From Haloimpatiens lingqiaonensis (GTDB taxonomy: Bacteria > Bacillota > Clostridia > Clostridiales > Clostridiaceae): DNA of 64,000 nt. A program made the position numbers and the translations under genes. The stretch lies in the NCBI RefSeq assembly GCF_044502415.1, contig NZ_CP172402.1, one strand, 5' to 3'. The notes under the pieces are model-generated. The model saw only the letters and a program-made list of their open reading frames with translations. It did not search any database and was not told the origin of the DNA. Shown here piece by piece: positions 9,217-15,982 of this stretch (the first letter of the stretch is position 1; every line of letters starts with the position of its first letter).

Positions 9217-9442
9217 TATAATAAGTATTTTATTATAAATCAGCGGGCTACGCCAAAAAAAATTTTTTAAGTGCTCAACTTTTGATTTTTTTACCTCTTA
9301 CTTAATTCTTACTTCTTCCACAAATTCTAATTTAAGAAATTCCATAGGAATTTCAACATTATTTGATATTTGATATTTAATATTTAATATTTCTATATTT
9401 TCGCTGGCTATCGCCAATAAAAGATTTTTTAAGCCCTAAAAG

Positions 9443-9485
9443 AAAAGATATAACCACTTCATTTAATGAAACAGTTATATCTTTT
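9443..9485 (-). repeat. 43-nt hairpin module in array B
   Basis: Outer stem AAAAGATATAAC/GTTATATCTTTT and inner stem TTCATT/AATGAA. The equivalent in array F (60884-60926) has AAAAGGTATAAC/GTTATACCTTTT, a G-C pair replacing an A-T pair at the same stem position. Confidence 0.8.
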
Positions 9486-9591
9486 CTTACTATACCATTC
9501 TTCATATTCAATTAAAGATTTTCCATAGCAAAGCGGCGGAAAATCCTCATTTAGTAGGCTCTCCCCCCACGAAGTAAGTACTCTGTAACTG

Positions 9592-9822
9592 AAAAATCTG
9601 ATTTTAATGGAGTGATAAATGTGAAATTTAGGACTATTGAACTAGCCTTAGAACTTCTTTATTTGTCCATTTAAAGCACCGTTAAGAAGTTTTCATTGCC
9701 TGAGCGAGGCACGAGTGAGTTTGAAAACTTTAGGGGCTTTAAATGGACAAATATTAGAAGTTCTTGGCGTATTGTTCAAGTCCAAAATTTCACATTTATC
9801 ACGGAATTAAAATCAGATTTTT
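9592..9822 (-). repeat. Palindrome P2 (232 bp family)
   Basis: This 231-nt copy is oriented with the yitT strand and begins about 28 nt beyond the yitT stop codon. It has the common arm type (ATTTGTCCATTTAAAG/CTTTAAATGGACAAAT, AAGTTTTC/GAAAACTT). A flanking GAAGTAAGT pair outside the arms extends the pairing. Small reading frames overlapping it (9696-9884, 9764-10015) are artefacts of the repeat. Confidence 0.9.
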
Positions 9823-9849
9823 CCTATGCACTTACTTCGCAACATATTC

Positions 9850-9957
9850 TTATAGTGCAGGCTTTAGGAAGCCTCTTCCTTTGATTTCTTCTGCTTCTGA
9901 TATTGATATTAAAGCTTCTTTATCTATTTCATCCACTAATTTTTTTACATTATTTAA
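9850..9957 (-). pseudogene. YitT-family gene, displaced 3' fragment
   Basis: On the minus strand this encodes LNNVKKLVDEIDKEALISIS and continues in frame to GRGFLKPAL and a stop at 9850-9852. This is the typical C-terminal DUF2179 end of YitT proteins. It joins in frame with the 5' part at 11569-12315 once IS A (9958-11568) and one copy of the 9-bp duplication are removed, giving 281 codons. The interruption is therefore a recent, clean insertion. Confidence 0.9.
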
Positions 9958-10075
9958 CAGAAGTTTAGCGCTTAAAAATTTTTGGGGCGTGAGCCCGCTG
10001 ATTTATAATGAATGATTGAGGGTTAGGTTAAAAACCATAAATTCTGATTTTTGCTGGAAATTTTAGAAAAAAAAT

Positions 10076-10104
10076 TTGCATAATAAAAGCATCCTTTTTA
10101 TAAT
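10076..10104 (+). promoter_or_regulatory. Transposase promoter of IS A
   Basis: TTGCAT (10076-10081), a 17-nt spacer and a consensus TATAAT (10099-10104) predict a start near 10111. That start lies downstream of the left arm of the hairpin described next. The same arrangement occurs in copies B, C and D. Confidence 0.65.
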
Positions 10105-10138
10105 AGTTTTGACAAGAAACCAACTTAAAAAGGATGCT
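10088..10138 (+). promoter_or_regulatory. RBS-sequestering hairpin of IS A
   Basis: AGCATCCTTTTTA (10088-10100) pairs perfectly over 13 bp with TAAAAAGGATGCT (10126-10138). The right arm contains the AAAAAGGA ribosome binding site of the transposase. Transcripts entering from outside carry both arms and would mask the site. Transcripts from the internal promoter start after the left arm and leave it free. This matches protection known for other ISs such as IS10. Confidence 0.75.
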
Positions 10139-10144
10139 GATAAA

Positions 10145-11398
10145 ATGAGTAAAAGTTATTTAAAACAATTACTTACTTATATTAATAAGGTATACGATAT
10201 AGGTGAAAAAATCAATAACTTAAAAGATAAAAGAATAAAATCTGATGTAAAAATTTCAACAATTACCTTCGTGGTGTTATTTGGATTTATGCTTCAGATA
10301 AGAAGTTTCAATAGATTAGAACATTGGCTTAAAAAAGGCAAGTTTAAAAAAGTAATACCTAAAAAAACTAAAATGCCACGCATTGATGCCGTTAGGCGCT
10401 CCTTAAGTGATTTTGATTTAGATGGATTAAAAGAAATTCATAAACATATAATAAAAACCATTGTAAAAAATAAAGTATTTAGAAATGGTACTATAGATAA
10501 ATTAAAAGTAGTTGCCATAGACGGTGTAGAGCTATTTGAAAGCACTAAAAAGTGTTGTGATAAATGCCTTACAAGAGTTGATAAAAATGGAACTACTCAT
10601 TATTTTCATAGAACAGTAGTATGTACAACCGTAGGTTCTGATCCACACATTATTTTAGGGCAAGAGATGCTTGAGCCTAAAAAGGACAGTTCAGATAAGG
10701 ATGAGGGGGAAACTACAGGTGGCAAAAGACTAATCAGAAGACTTTATAAAGAGTATCATCATTTTGCAGATATTATAGTTGCTGACGCTTTATATTGTAA
10801 GTCTACTTGGATTAAAGAAGTACTCTCTATAGGAATGAATGCAGTAGTAAGGGTTAAAGATGAACGACTTCATATTGTAAAAGATGCACTAGCTTTATTT
10901 AAGTGCCGTGAGGCAGATAAAGAATGGATAGTTAATAAAAAAAATAAAAATTATTTAAAGATAAAAGCTTGGGATGAAGATAACTTTGAAATGGCTGATT
11001 CAGAAATAAAAGTAAGGTTTATAAAATTTATAGAAGAAGTTCATACTGGAGATAAGGTAGAAATTAAAGAAGCATGGATTATAACAACAGACAAATTTAC
11101 ATCAGTAGAAACCTTATGGAAGATAATGCATAAAAGATGGGACATTGAAAATAATGTATTTCATCAGTTAAAAACAGAATGGCATTTAGATCATTGTTTT
11201 CTTCATAGCCCTACGGGCGTAGAAACAGTGGCAATGTTTTTAATACTAGCATTTAATTTGATGCAATTGTACTTTTTTAGGTGTATAAGATCCTTCAGAA
11301 AAAAACGAATGCTTCAAATAGATATTGTTGAAGATATAAGAGATGAGAGATTTACTATAGAAGATGACTGGATCAATCCACTATTTGTAAAGACTTAA
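10145..11398 (+). CDS. IS4-like DDE transposase, copy A
   Basis: This 417-aa cut-and-paste transposase of the DDE_Tnp_1 type has a probable catalytic triad of D126 (AIDGVEL), D214 (IVADALYC) and E335 (KRWDIENN). E335 lies within a YREK-like segment ending in QLKTEWHLDH. I chose ATG 10145 (SD AAAAAGGA) over the TTG at 10076, because that TTG coincides with the -35 box and precedes the predicted transcript start. It is identical in sequence to the copy C protein. Confidence 0.92.
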   Translation: MSKSYLKQLLTYINKVYDIGEKINNLKDKRIKSDVKISTITFVVLFGFMLQIRSFNRLEHWLKKGKFKKVIPKKTKMPRIDAVRRSLSDFDLDGLKEIHKHIIKTIVKNKVFRNGTIDKLKVVAIDGVELFESTKKCCDKCLTRVDKNGTTHYFHRTVVCTTVGSDPHIILGQEMLEPKKDSSDKDEGETTGGKRLIRRLYKEYHHFADIIVADALYCKSTWIKEVLSIGMNAVVRVKDERLHIVKDALALFKCREADKEWIVNKKNKNYLKIKAWDEDNFEMADSEIKVRFIKFIEEVHTGDKVEIKEAWIITTDKFTSVETLWKIMHKRWDIENNVFHQLKTEWHLDHCFLHSPTGVETVAMFLILAFNLMQLYFFRCIRSFRKKRMLQIDIVEDIRDERFTIEDDWINPLFVKT

Positions 11399-11519
11399 CT
11401 TTAAAATAAAATTGGAAATTATTTATTAAGATTTCGTGGGGTAGGGGTAAGTGTATCTATTTTTGCGACCTATCGGTCTGCGGGCTTACCAGCCCTTTAA
11501 GTAAATGTAAAAAGATACA

Positions 11520-11550
11520 ATTCCAGTAAAAATAAAATTTTTACTGGAAT
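11520..11550 (+). terminator. Terminal hairpin of IS A
   Basis: ATTCCAGTAAAAAT and ATTTTTACTGGAAT pair over 14 bp around AAA, between the transposase stop and the right IS end. A and T tracts lie on both sides of the stem, so it could terminate transcription in both directions. Every copy in the window has it. Confidence 0.7.
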
Positions 11551-11568
11551 TTAGGTGCTAAATCTCTG

Positions 11569-12315
11569 ATTATTTAATTCTTTAGTTGTTAATAGGCAAT
11601 ATATAATTTTCTTCTTTTCTCCAGTATAAGCACCCTCGCCGTATAGGTAAGTGGTACCTCTTCCTATTTCAGTCATAATTTTTTTAGATACTTCTTCTGC
11701 TTTAGAAGTAACTATCATGACTATTTTCTTTTGATCAAATCCCTCTATGACTTTATCTATTACTAGAGATTTTATATACATTAGGGATACTGTGTATAAT
11801 GTTAATTTTAAATTTGTAGCAAACACGCCTAGAACTACTATAAGTCCATTTAGTATAAAGTATAAAGTGGACATTTTAGCACCATTTTTTTGTCTTATGA
11901 TTACAGCTATTATGTCTGTTCCACCTTGGGAAGCTCTATTTCTAAATATGATTCCCATACCTAGTCCACTTAGCACAGCGCCAAATACAGTTGACATTAC
12001 TAGGTCGTCTATTGATATCAAAGAAGATATATCTTTTGTCAGTACTAAGAAAAGAGACATGGTTAACATTCCTACTAAACTAAAAAATACAAAATCTTTA
12101 TCTATCTTTTTAAGTCCTAATATAAAAACAGGTATATTTAATATGAATACCCAATAGCCTGAAGGAACATTGGTCATGTATTGAGCTAGTAGTGAGATAC
12201 CAGCGATTCCTCCGCTTAATAGTTTATGTGGGGAGATAAATATATTTATTGCCAAAGCGTATATTAAACTTCCTAAGCTTACCCATAGTAGTCTTTTAAA
12301 ATTTTTGATATTCAT
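11569..12315 (-). pseudogene. YitT-family membrane protein, 5' part split by IS A
   Basis: This encodes the first 249 codons of a YitT (DUF161/DUF2179) membrane protein, with about five to six hydrophobic segments and the motifs SGGIAGISLL and RASQGGTDIIAVIIRQKNGA. After LNN the reading frame runs into the IS end (QRFST, then stop). The missing 32 residues lie at 9850-9957. The product would lack most of the cytosolic C-terminal DUF2179 domain, so it may be non-functional. It lies downstream of a cobalamin riboswitch on the same strand. YitT proteins have no settled transport substrate. Confidence 0.92.
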
Positions 12316-12372
12316 AAAAATTCCTTCCTTCTTAATTTTTTTGTATGTGCTATTTTCAATTAATTGAAAAAT

Positions 12373-12395
12373 AAAAAAGACCTCTAAGTGAAGTC
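12373..12395 (-). terminator. Riboswitch terminator before yitT
   Basis: Read on the minus strand, GACTTC and GAGGTC form a 6-bp stem (one G-U pair) around ACTTA, followed by TTTTTTATTTTT. It lies about 60 nt ahead of the yitT start and about 170 nt after the cobalamin aptamer, where an expression platform would be expected. Confidence 0.65.
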
Positions 12396-12561
12396 GTTAC
12401 AGTAAATAATAGTTAAATAATTAAGAGCTAATCTTATACTGCTAAGAGTAATTTTGCATAGCACAAAATACAGATTTAAGGATTCTATGAATAATCCCAT
12501 ATTATGCTCATAATATTACCACTATATTTCTGTAATCCTTCCCTCCGAAAGATTGTAACAG

Positions 12562-12721
12562 TAAGTTTTGGGCAGGTCTCCTGGCTCTAGTTTCTTTCTC
12601 CTCTTGCCTTCCCGGTTTTAACCAGTGGTTATCAAGATTTGTCCACTATTACAGTAGCGGGGGCTGCTGTGGTTTTTCACCACATTCCCTTTTAATTTCT
12701 CTAAAGAAAACCAAAAACTTA
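12562..12721 (-). ncRNA. Cobalamin riboswitch
   Basis: On the minus strand the landmarks of the adenosylcobalamin aptamer appear in order. They are GGGAATGTGGTG and ACCACAGCAGCCCCCGC, then ACTGTAA, CCACTGG, CCGGGAAGGC and the B12 box GCCAGGAGACCTGCC (12571-12585). A closing P1 helix pairs the two ends (TAAGTTTTTGG with CCAAAACTTA). The only gene downstream on this strand is the YitT-family gene at 12315. An intrinsic terminator between them suggests transcriptional attenuation by cobalamin. Confidence 0.95.
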
Positions 12722-13035
12722 TTATTTAGTTTTATCTTTATTTCACCTTTATTGTACATCCCTATATTAAGTATGACAATGACCATATTACCTATATTTT
12801 GTTCATATACATTGATAATAGGTTAGTATCTCTTTATTTATAATTTATCCTTAAAATTTCAGTCCATTTCATCCATTCCATTAAGGTCTTTATAGTTCCA
12901 ATAAAAGTCCAATATGCGTGAATTGTGAAAATAATATGAATTTAGCAAAATTAATTATGAATAGAAATTTAAAAAAGGATTTAAATGTGGTAAAATGGTA
13001 TCATTGTAAAAATTAATAAAGAGGGGGAATATTTT

Positions 13036-14733
13036 ATGCTAAAATTTAAAGATTACCAATATGTAAGACCAGATATGAAAAAAGTAGAAGAAGATTTTAC
13101 AAAGCTAATTAATAACTTTACACAGGCAGCATCCTTAGAAGAACAAGACAGAATAATGGAAGAAATAAATTCCCTAAGAAGTGAAGTAGAGTCTATGGCA
13201 GAATTAGTTGGTATAAGAAATTCTATAAACACAGTGGATGAATTTTATGAAAAAGAAAAAGAGTTTATGGATGAAAATATGCCAGAATATGAAGGATTAA
13301 TATCTAAGTACTATGAAGCATTAGTAAATTCAAAGTTTAGAAAAGAATTAGAGGAAAAATGGGGGAAACAACTTTTCACATTGGCAGAAATGCAGTTAAA
13401 ATCTTTTGATCCAAAGATAATAGAGGATCTAAAAGAAGAAAATAAACTAACTACTGAATATGATAAACTTAAGGCTTCAGCCAAGATAATGTTTGAAGGA
13501 GAAGAGAGAAATCTATCTCAGCTTGAACCTTTCATACAATCAAAAGATAGGGAAATGAGAAAGAAAGCTTATGAGGCTTCTACTAATTTCTATGTGGAAA
13601 ATGAAAGCAAGTTTGATGAAATATATGATAAATTAGTAAAAGTAAGAGATAAAATGGCTAAAAAATTAGGTTACAATAATTTTGTGGAACTTGCATATAT
13701 AAGAATGATGAGATCAGATTACAATGCAGAAATGGTAGCTAATTACAGAAAACAAGTATTAGACTATATAGTTCCTGTAGCTGAAGAATTGAAGGAAAGA
13801 CAAGCTAAAAGATTAGGATTTAAAGATCTTAAATATTATGATGAACCATTAAAATTCTTAACAGGTAATGCAGTGCCTAAAGGGGATCCTGATTGGATAT
13901 TAAATAATGGAAAGCAAATGTATAAAGAATTATCAGAGGAAACTAATGAGTTCTTTACATTTATGGTAGAGCATGAGCTGATGGATTTAGTAAGTAAAAA
14001 GGGAAAAGCTGGTGGAGGATATTGTACTTTCATAGGTAAATTTAAATCACCATTTATATTCTCTAACTTCAATGGAACTTCTGGAGATGTAGATGTGCTT
14101 ACCCATGAGGCAGGACACGCATTCCAAGCATATTCAAGTAGAGACTTTAAAGTTCCAGAATACGCATTCCCAACTTATGAAGCTGCAGAAATACATTCTA
14201 TGAGTATGGAATTTTTCACTTGGCCTTGGATGAAGTTATTCTTTAAAGAGGATGAATTAAAATATAAATTCTCTCATTTAGGAAGTGCTTTAACATTTAT
14301 ACCTTATGGAGTTACAGTAGATGAATTCCAACATTTTGTATATGAAAATCCAGAAGCTACTCCAGAGGAGAGAAAGAAAGCTTGGAGAGAAATTGAGAAG
14401 AAATATTTGCCAAGCAAAGATTATGAGGATAATGATTTCTTAAATAGGGGAGGATTCTGGTTTAGACAAGGACATATATTCCAATCACCTTTCTATTATA
14501 TAGATTATACTTTAGCTCAAGTTTGTGCCCTACAATTCTGGGTTAAGGCTAATGAAAATAGAGAAAAGGCTTGGGAAGATTATTTAACATTATGTAAAGC
14601 TGGTGGAAGCAAGTCGTTCTTAGGACTTGTAGAACTTGCTAACTTAAAGAATCCATTCCAAGATGGATGCATCCAAAGTGTTATAGGACCAGTTAAGGAT
14701 TGGCTAAATAATGTGGATGACAGTAATATGTAA
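13036..14733 (+). CDS. M3-family oligoendopeptidase
   Basis: This 565-aa cytosolic zinc peptidase of the M3B (PepF-like) family trims oligopeptides. The metal site HEAGH sits at residues 357-361, with a further Glu ligand near 385 in YEAAEIHSMSMEF. The helical N-terminal half (residues 1-330) is typical. The length matches the shorter PepF-like branch (about 560-600 aa). SD GAGGGGG precedes ATG 13036. It appears monocistronic and ends in an intrinsic terminator. It fits a peptide-fermenting lifestyle. Confidence 0.9.
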   Translation: MLKFKDYQYVRPDMKKVEEDFTKLINNFTQAASLEEQDRIMEEINSLRSEVESMAELVGIRNSINTVDEFYEKEKEFMDENMPEYEGLISKYYEALVNSKFRKELEEKWGKQLFTLAEMQLKSFDPKIIEDLKEENKLTTEYDKLKASAKIMFEGEERNLSQLEPFIQSKDREMRKKAYEASTNFYVENESKFDEIYDKLVKVRDKMAKKLGYNNFVELAYIRMMRSDYNAEMVANYRKQVLDYIVPVAEELKERQAKRLGFKDLKYYDEPLKFLTGNAVPKGDPDWILNNGKQMYKELSEETNEFFTFMVEHELMDLVSKKGKAGGGYCTFIGKFKSPFIFSNFNGTSGDVDVLTHEAGHAFQAYSSRDFKVPEYAFPTYEAAEIHSMSMEFFTWPWMKLFFKEDELKYKFSHLGSALTFIPYGVTVDEFQHFVYENPEATPEERKKAWREIEKKYLPSKDYEDNDFLNRGGFWFRQGHIFQSPFYYIDYTLAQVCALQFWVKANENREKAWEDYLTLCKAGGSKSFLGLVELANLKNPFQDGCIQSVIGPVKDWLNNVDDSNM

Positions 14734-14816
14734 TTAATGGGCAATGTAGCAATAAATAATATGCCAATGCTCAATGTACTAATGATCAATGAACAATTTT
14801 AGTTTGATAGAATTAT
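14734..14816 (+). repeat. Short CAATG-type direct repeats
   Basis: Between the peptidase stop and its terminator, several degenerate units of the type CAATGnnCnAAT recur (GGGCAATGTAGCAATAA, GCTCAATGTACTAATGAT). They do not code. Their purpose is unknown, and simple replication slippage is likely. Confidence 0.4.
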
Positions 14817-14864
14817 AAAAGGCTCACTGTAAGCATTTATGCATCTACAGTAAGCCTTTTTATT
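14817..14864 (+). terminator. Intrinsic terminator after the M3 peptidase
   Basis: AAAAGGCTcACTGTA and TACAGTaAGCCTTTT form a long stem with one mismatch around a short AT-rich loop, followed by T-rich sequence. It probably works in both directions. Confidence 0.85.
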
Positions 14865-15048
14865 ATATTTTAAATTTTAAAATCATTTTATTAAGTTTTT
14901 GTTTAAATGAAAATTGTATATTGAAAAAAAGTATATTTTTATTGTTTATCAATAAAAATATATTGTTTTTAAAGAATAAATGGTATATAATCACAATAAG
15001 CATATATATTAGAATCAATAATAAAGATAAATTTAAAGGAGGCATAAA

Positions 15049-15543
15049 ATGAAGTATTATGAAAAAAAATTTCTATCCAGCATTTTGAAAATAGTACTAG
15101 ATATATTGCTAGTAGTTGGTATAGGCATGTTTTTATGGATATCTATTAATACCACTGTTAAAGATTATAATTCAATAAACTTAAGCAAAAAAATAATTAT
15201 ATATTCTTTGTTTTTAATTGGAGCTAGTGCACTTATGATTATTTTATATAATTTGAGAAAAATAATGGATTCAGTTATAAAGATGGAACCTTTTGTAAGG
15301 CAAAATGTAAAGAGTTTGACAATTATATCTATAAGCTGTTTTACAATTGCCTTTTGTTATCTTATTAATTTTTTCATAAATGTTAAATATGGAAATTATC
15401 ATTTTATATATATAGATAAGGCAGGTATACACACGGATATGGAATTTTTAATTTTCTTCTTTGCGGGATGTTTTATTTTGGTTTTAGCTAATGTTTTTCA
15501 AAAGGCTGTAGAGGTAAAAGAAGAAAATGATCTTACTATTTAA
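15049..15543 (+). CDS. DUF2975 membrane protein
   Basis: This 164-aa protein has four predicted membrane helices (about residues 15-35, 48-68, 93-113, 132-152), matching the DUF2975 layout. A small HTH regulator starts 12 nt after its stop. This DUF2975-HTH pairing is common in Firmicutes, suggesting a membrane-linked regulatory unit of unknown stimulus. SD AAAGGAGG precedes ATG 15049. The biochemical role is unknown. Confidence 0.75.
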   Translation: MKYYEKKFLSSILKIVLDILLVVGIGMFLWISINTTVKDYNSINLSKKIIIYSLFLIGASALMIILYNLRKIMDSVIKMEPFVRQNVKSLTIISISCFTIAFCYLINFFINVKYGNYHFIYIDKAGIHTDMEFLIFFFAGCFILVLANVFQKAVEVKEENDLTI

Positions 15544-15555
15544 GGAGGAAATCAA

Positions 15556-15765
15556 ATGCCTATTATTGTTAATTTAGATGTAATGATGGCTAAAAGAAAG
15601 ATATCTTTGTCAGAGCTTTCAGACCAAGTGGGTATAACCAACGCTAATCTATCTATACTTAAAAATAGTAAAGCAAAGGCTATAAGATTTTCTACACTAG
15701 AAGCCATCTGCAAAGTTCTTGATTGCCAGCCAGGAGATATTTTGGAATACATGGAAGAAGATTAA
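15556..15765 (+). CDS. Small XRE/Cro-type HTH regulator
   Basis: This 69-aa single-domain protein is a helix-turn-helix of the YozG-like class (MMAKRKISLSELSDQVGITN, then NLSILKNSKAKAIRF and ICKVLDCQPGDILEY). It has no effector domain, so it probably acts with the DUF2975 protein encoded just upstream. SD AAGGAGG precedes ATG 15556. The pair is likely co-transcribed and autoregulated, as related pairs often are. Confidence 0.85.
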   Translation: MPIIVNLDVMMAKRKISLSELSDQVGITNANLSILKNSKAKAIRFSTLEAICKVLDCQPGDILEYMEED

Positions 15766-15800
15766 TAGGTGAAATGTATGTGCGAAAGTTGAGTTAAGTA

Positions 15801-15923
15801 TAAACAGAGCTCTTAGCTTCAGATGGAGTTTTTACTCCAATTGAAGGTTAGAGATCGTTATCCAGGGTATCTCCCACTTTGTTAGAAGTGGGAGTGTTAC
15901 GGCAGGTAGTCATCGGATAAATT
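15801..15923 (-). repeat. Structured repeat module M8, solitary copy
   Basis: This is an inverted copy of the module at 9084-9216 and 37796-37930, standing alone between two genes. It keeps the CTTCAGATGGAG/CTCCAATTGAAG and CTCCCACT/AGTGGGAG hairpins but lacks 15 nt (AACGGCAGCTACGTC on the minus strand). Its independence from the larger arrays shows that it is a separate dispersed unit. Confidence 0.8.
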
Positions 15924-15982
15924 ATTAAGAGAAAATTAGTGAGAGGTAAAAATAAATAAGTGAGAGTTTGGAGGGGAAAATC

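Larger units (their letters stand above)
8303..9232 (+). repeat. Composite hairpin-repeat array A (3' of rbsR)
   Basis: This is a non-coding stretch of about 930 nt. In order it holds palindrome P1 (8328-8559), a GATTTTCC/GGAAAATC hairpin (about 8610-8637), an ATTGGCAATAGCCAG hairpin (about 8685), AAATATC-type short direct repeats, a GGCTC/GAGCC hairpin (about 8740-8766), a TTGCCGTAAGGCAA hairpin (about 8826-8839) and a structured module of about 130 nt (9084-9216). Positions about 8740-9430 are near-identical to 37440-37945 plus 39557-39790. Short reading frames inside it are not credible genes. Confidence 0.85.
9233..9849 (-). repeat. Composite hairpin-repeat array B (3' of yitT)
   Basis: Read on the minus strand from the yitT stop, the order is palindrome P2 (9592-9822), the GATTTTCC-type hairpin (about 9530-9555), a 43-nt hairpin (9443-9485), the ATTGGCGATAGCCAGC hairpin (about 9400-9415), AAATATC repeats with a GAAATTCCTATGGAATTTC palindrome, and a module resembling the left end of the local IS4-like element (9234-9284). 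Arrays D (39566-40253) and F (60518-61340) have the same order. It meets array A head to head between the convergent genes rbsR and yitT. Confidence 0.85.
9958..11568 (+). mobile_element. IS4-like insertion sequence, copy A (1611 bp)
   Basis: A complete element starts CAGAAGTTTAGCGCTTAAA and ends in the imperfect complement of that sequence (TTTAGGTGCTAAATCTCTG). It is flanked by the 9-bp target duplication ATTATTTAA (9949-9957 and 11569-11577). It carries one DDE transposase gene, an internal promoter, an anti-read-through hairpin and a terminal hairpin. It disrupts the yitT gene. Copies B, C and D in this window have the same ends. Confidence 0.95.

Noticed and set aside
9696..10015. Two overlapping plus-strand reading frames (62 and 83 aa)
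   Set aside because: They run through palindrome P2, the antisense of the yitT 3' end and the IS A left end. They have no SD and no coherent protein.
11747..12157. 136-aa frame antisense to yitT
   Set aside because: Opposite strand of a recognisable YitT membrane protein, with no SD.
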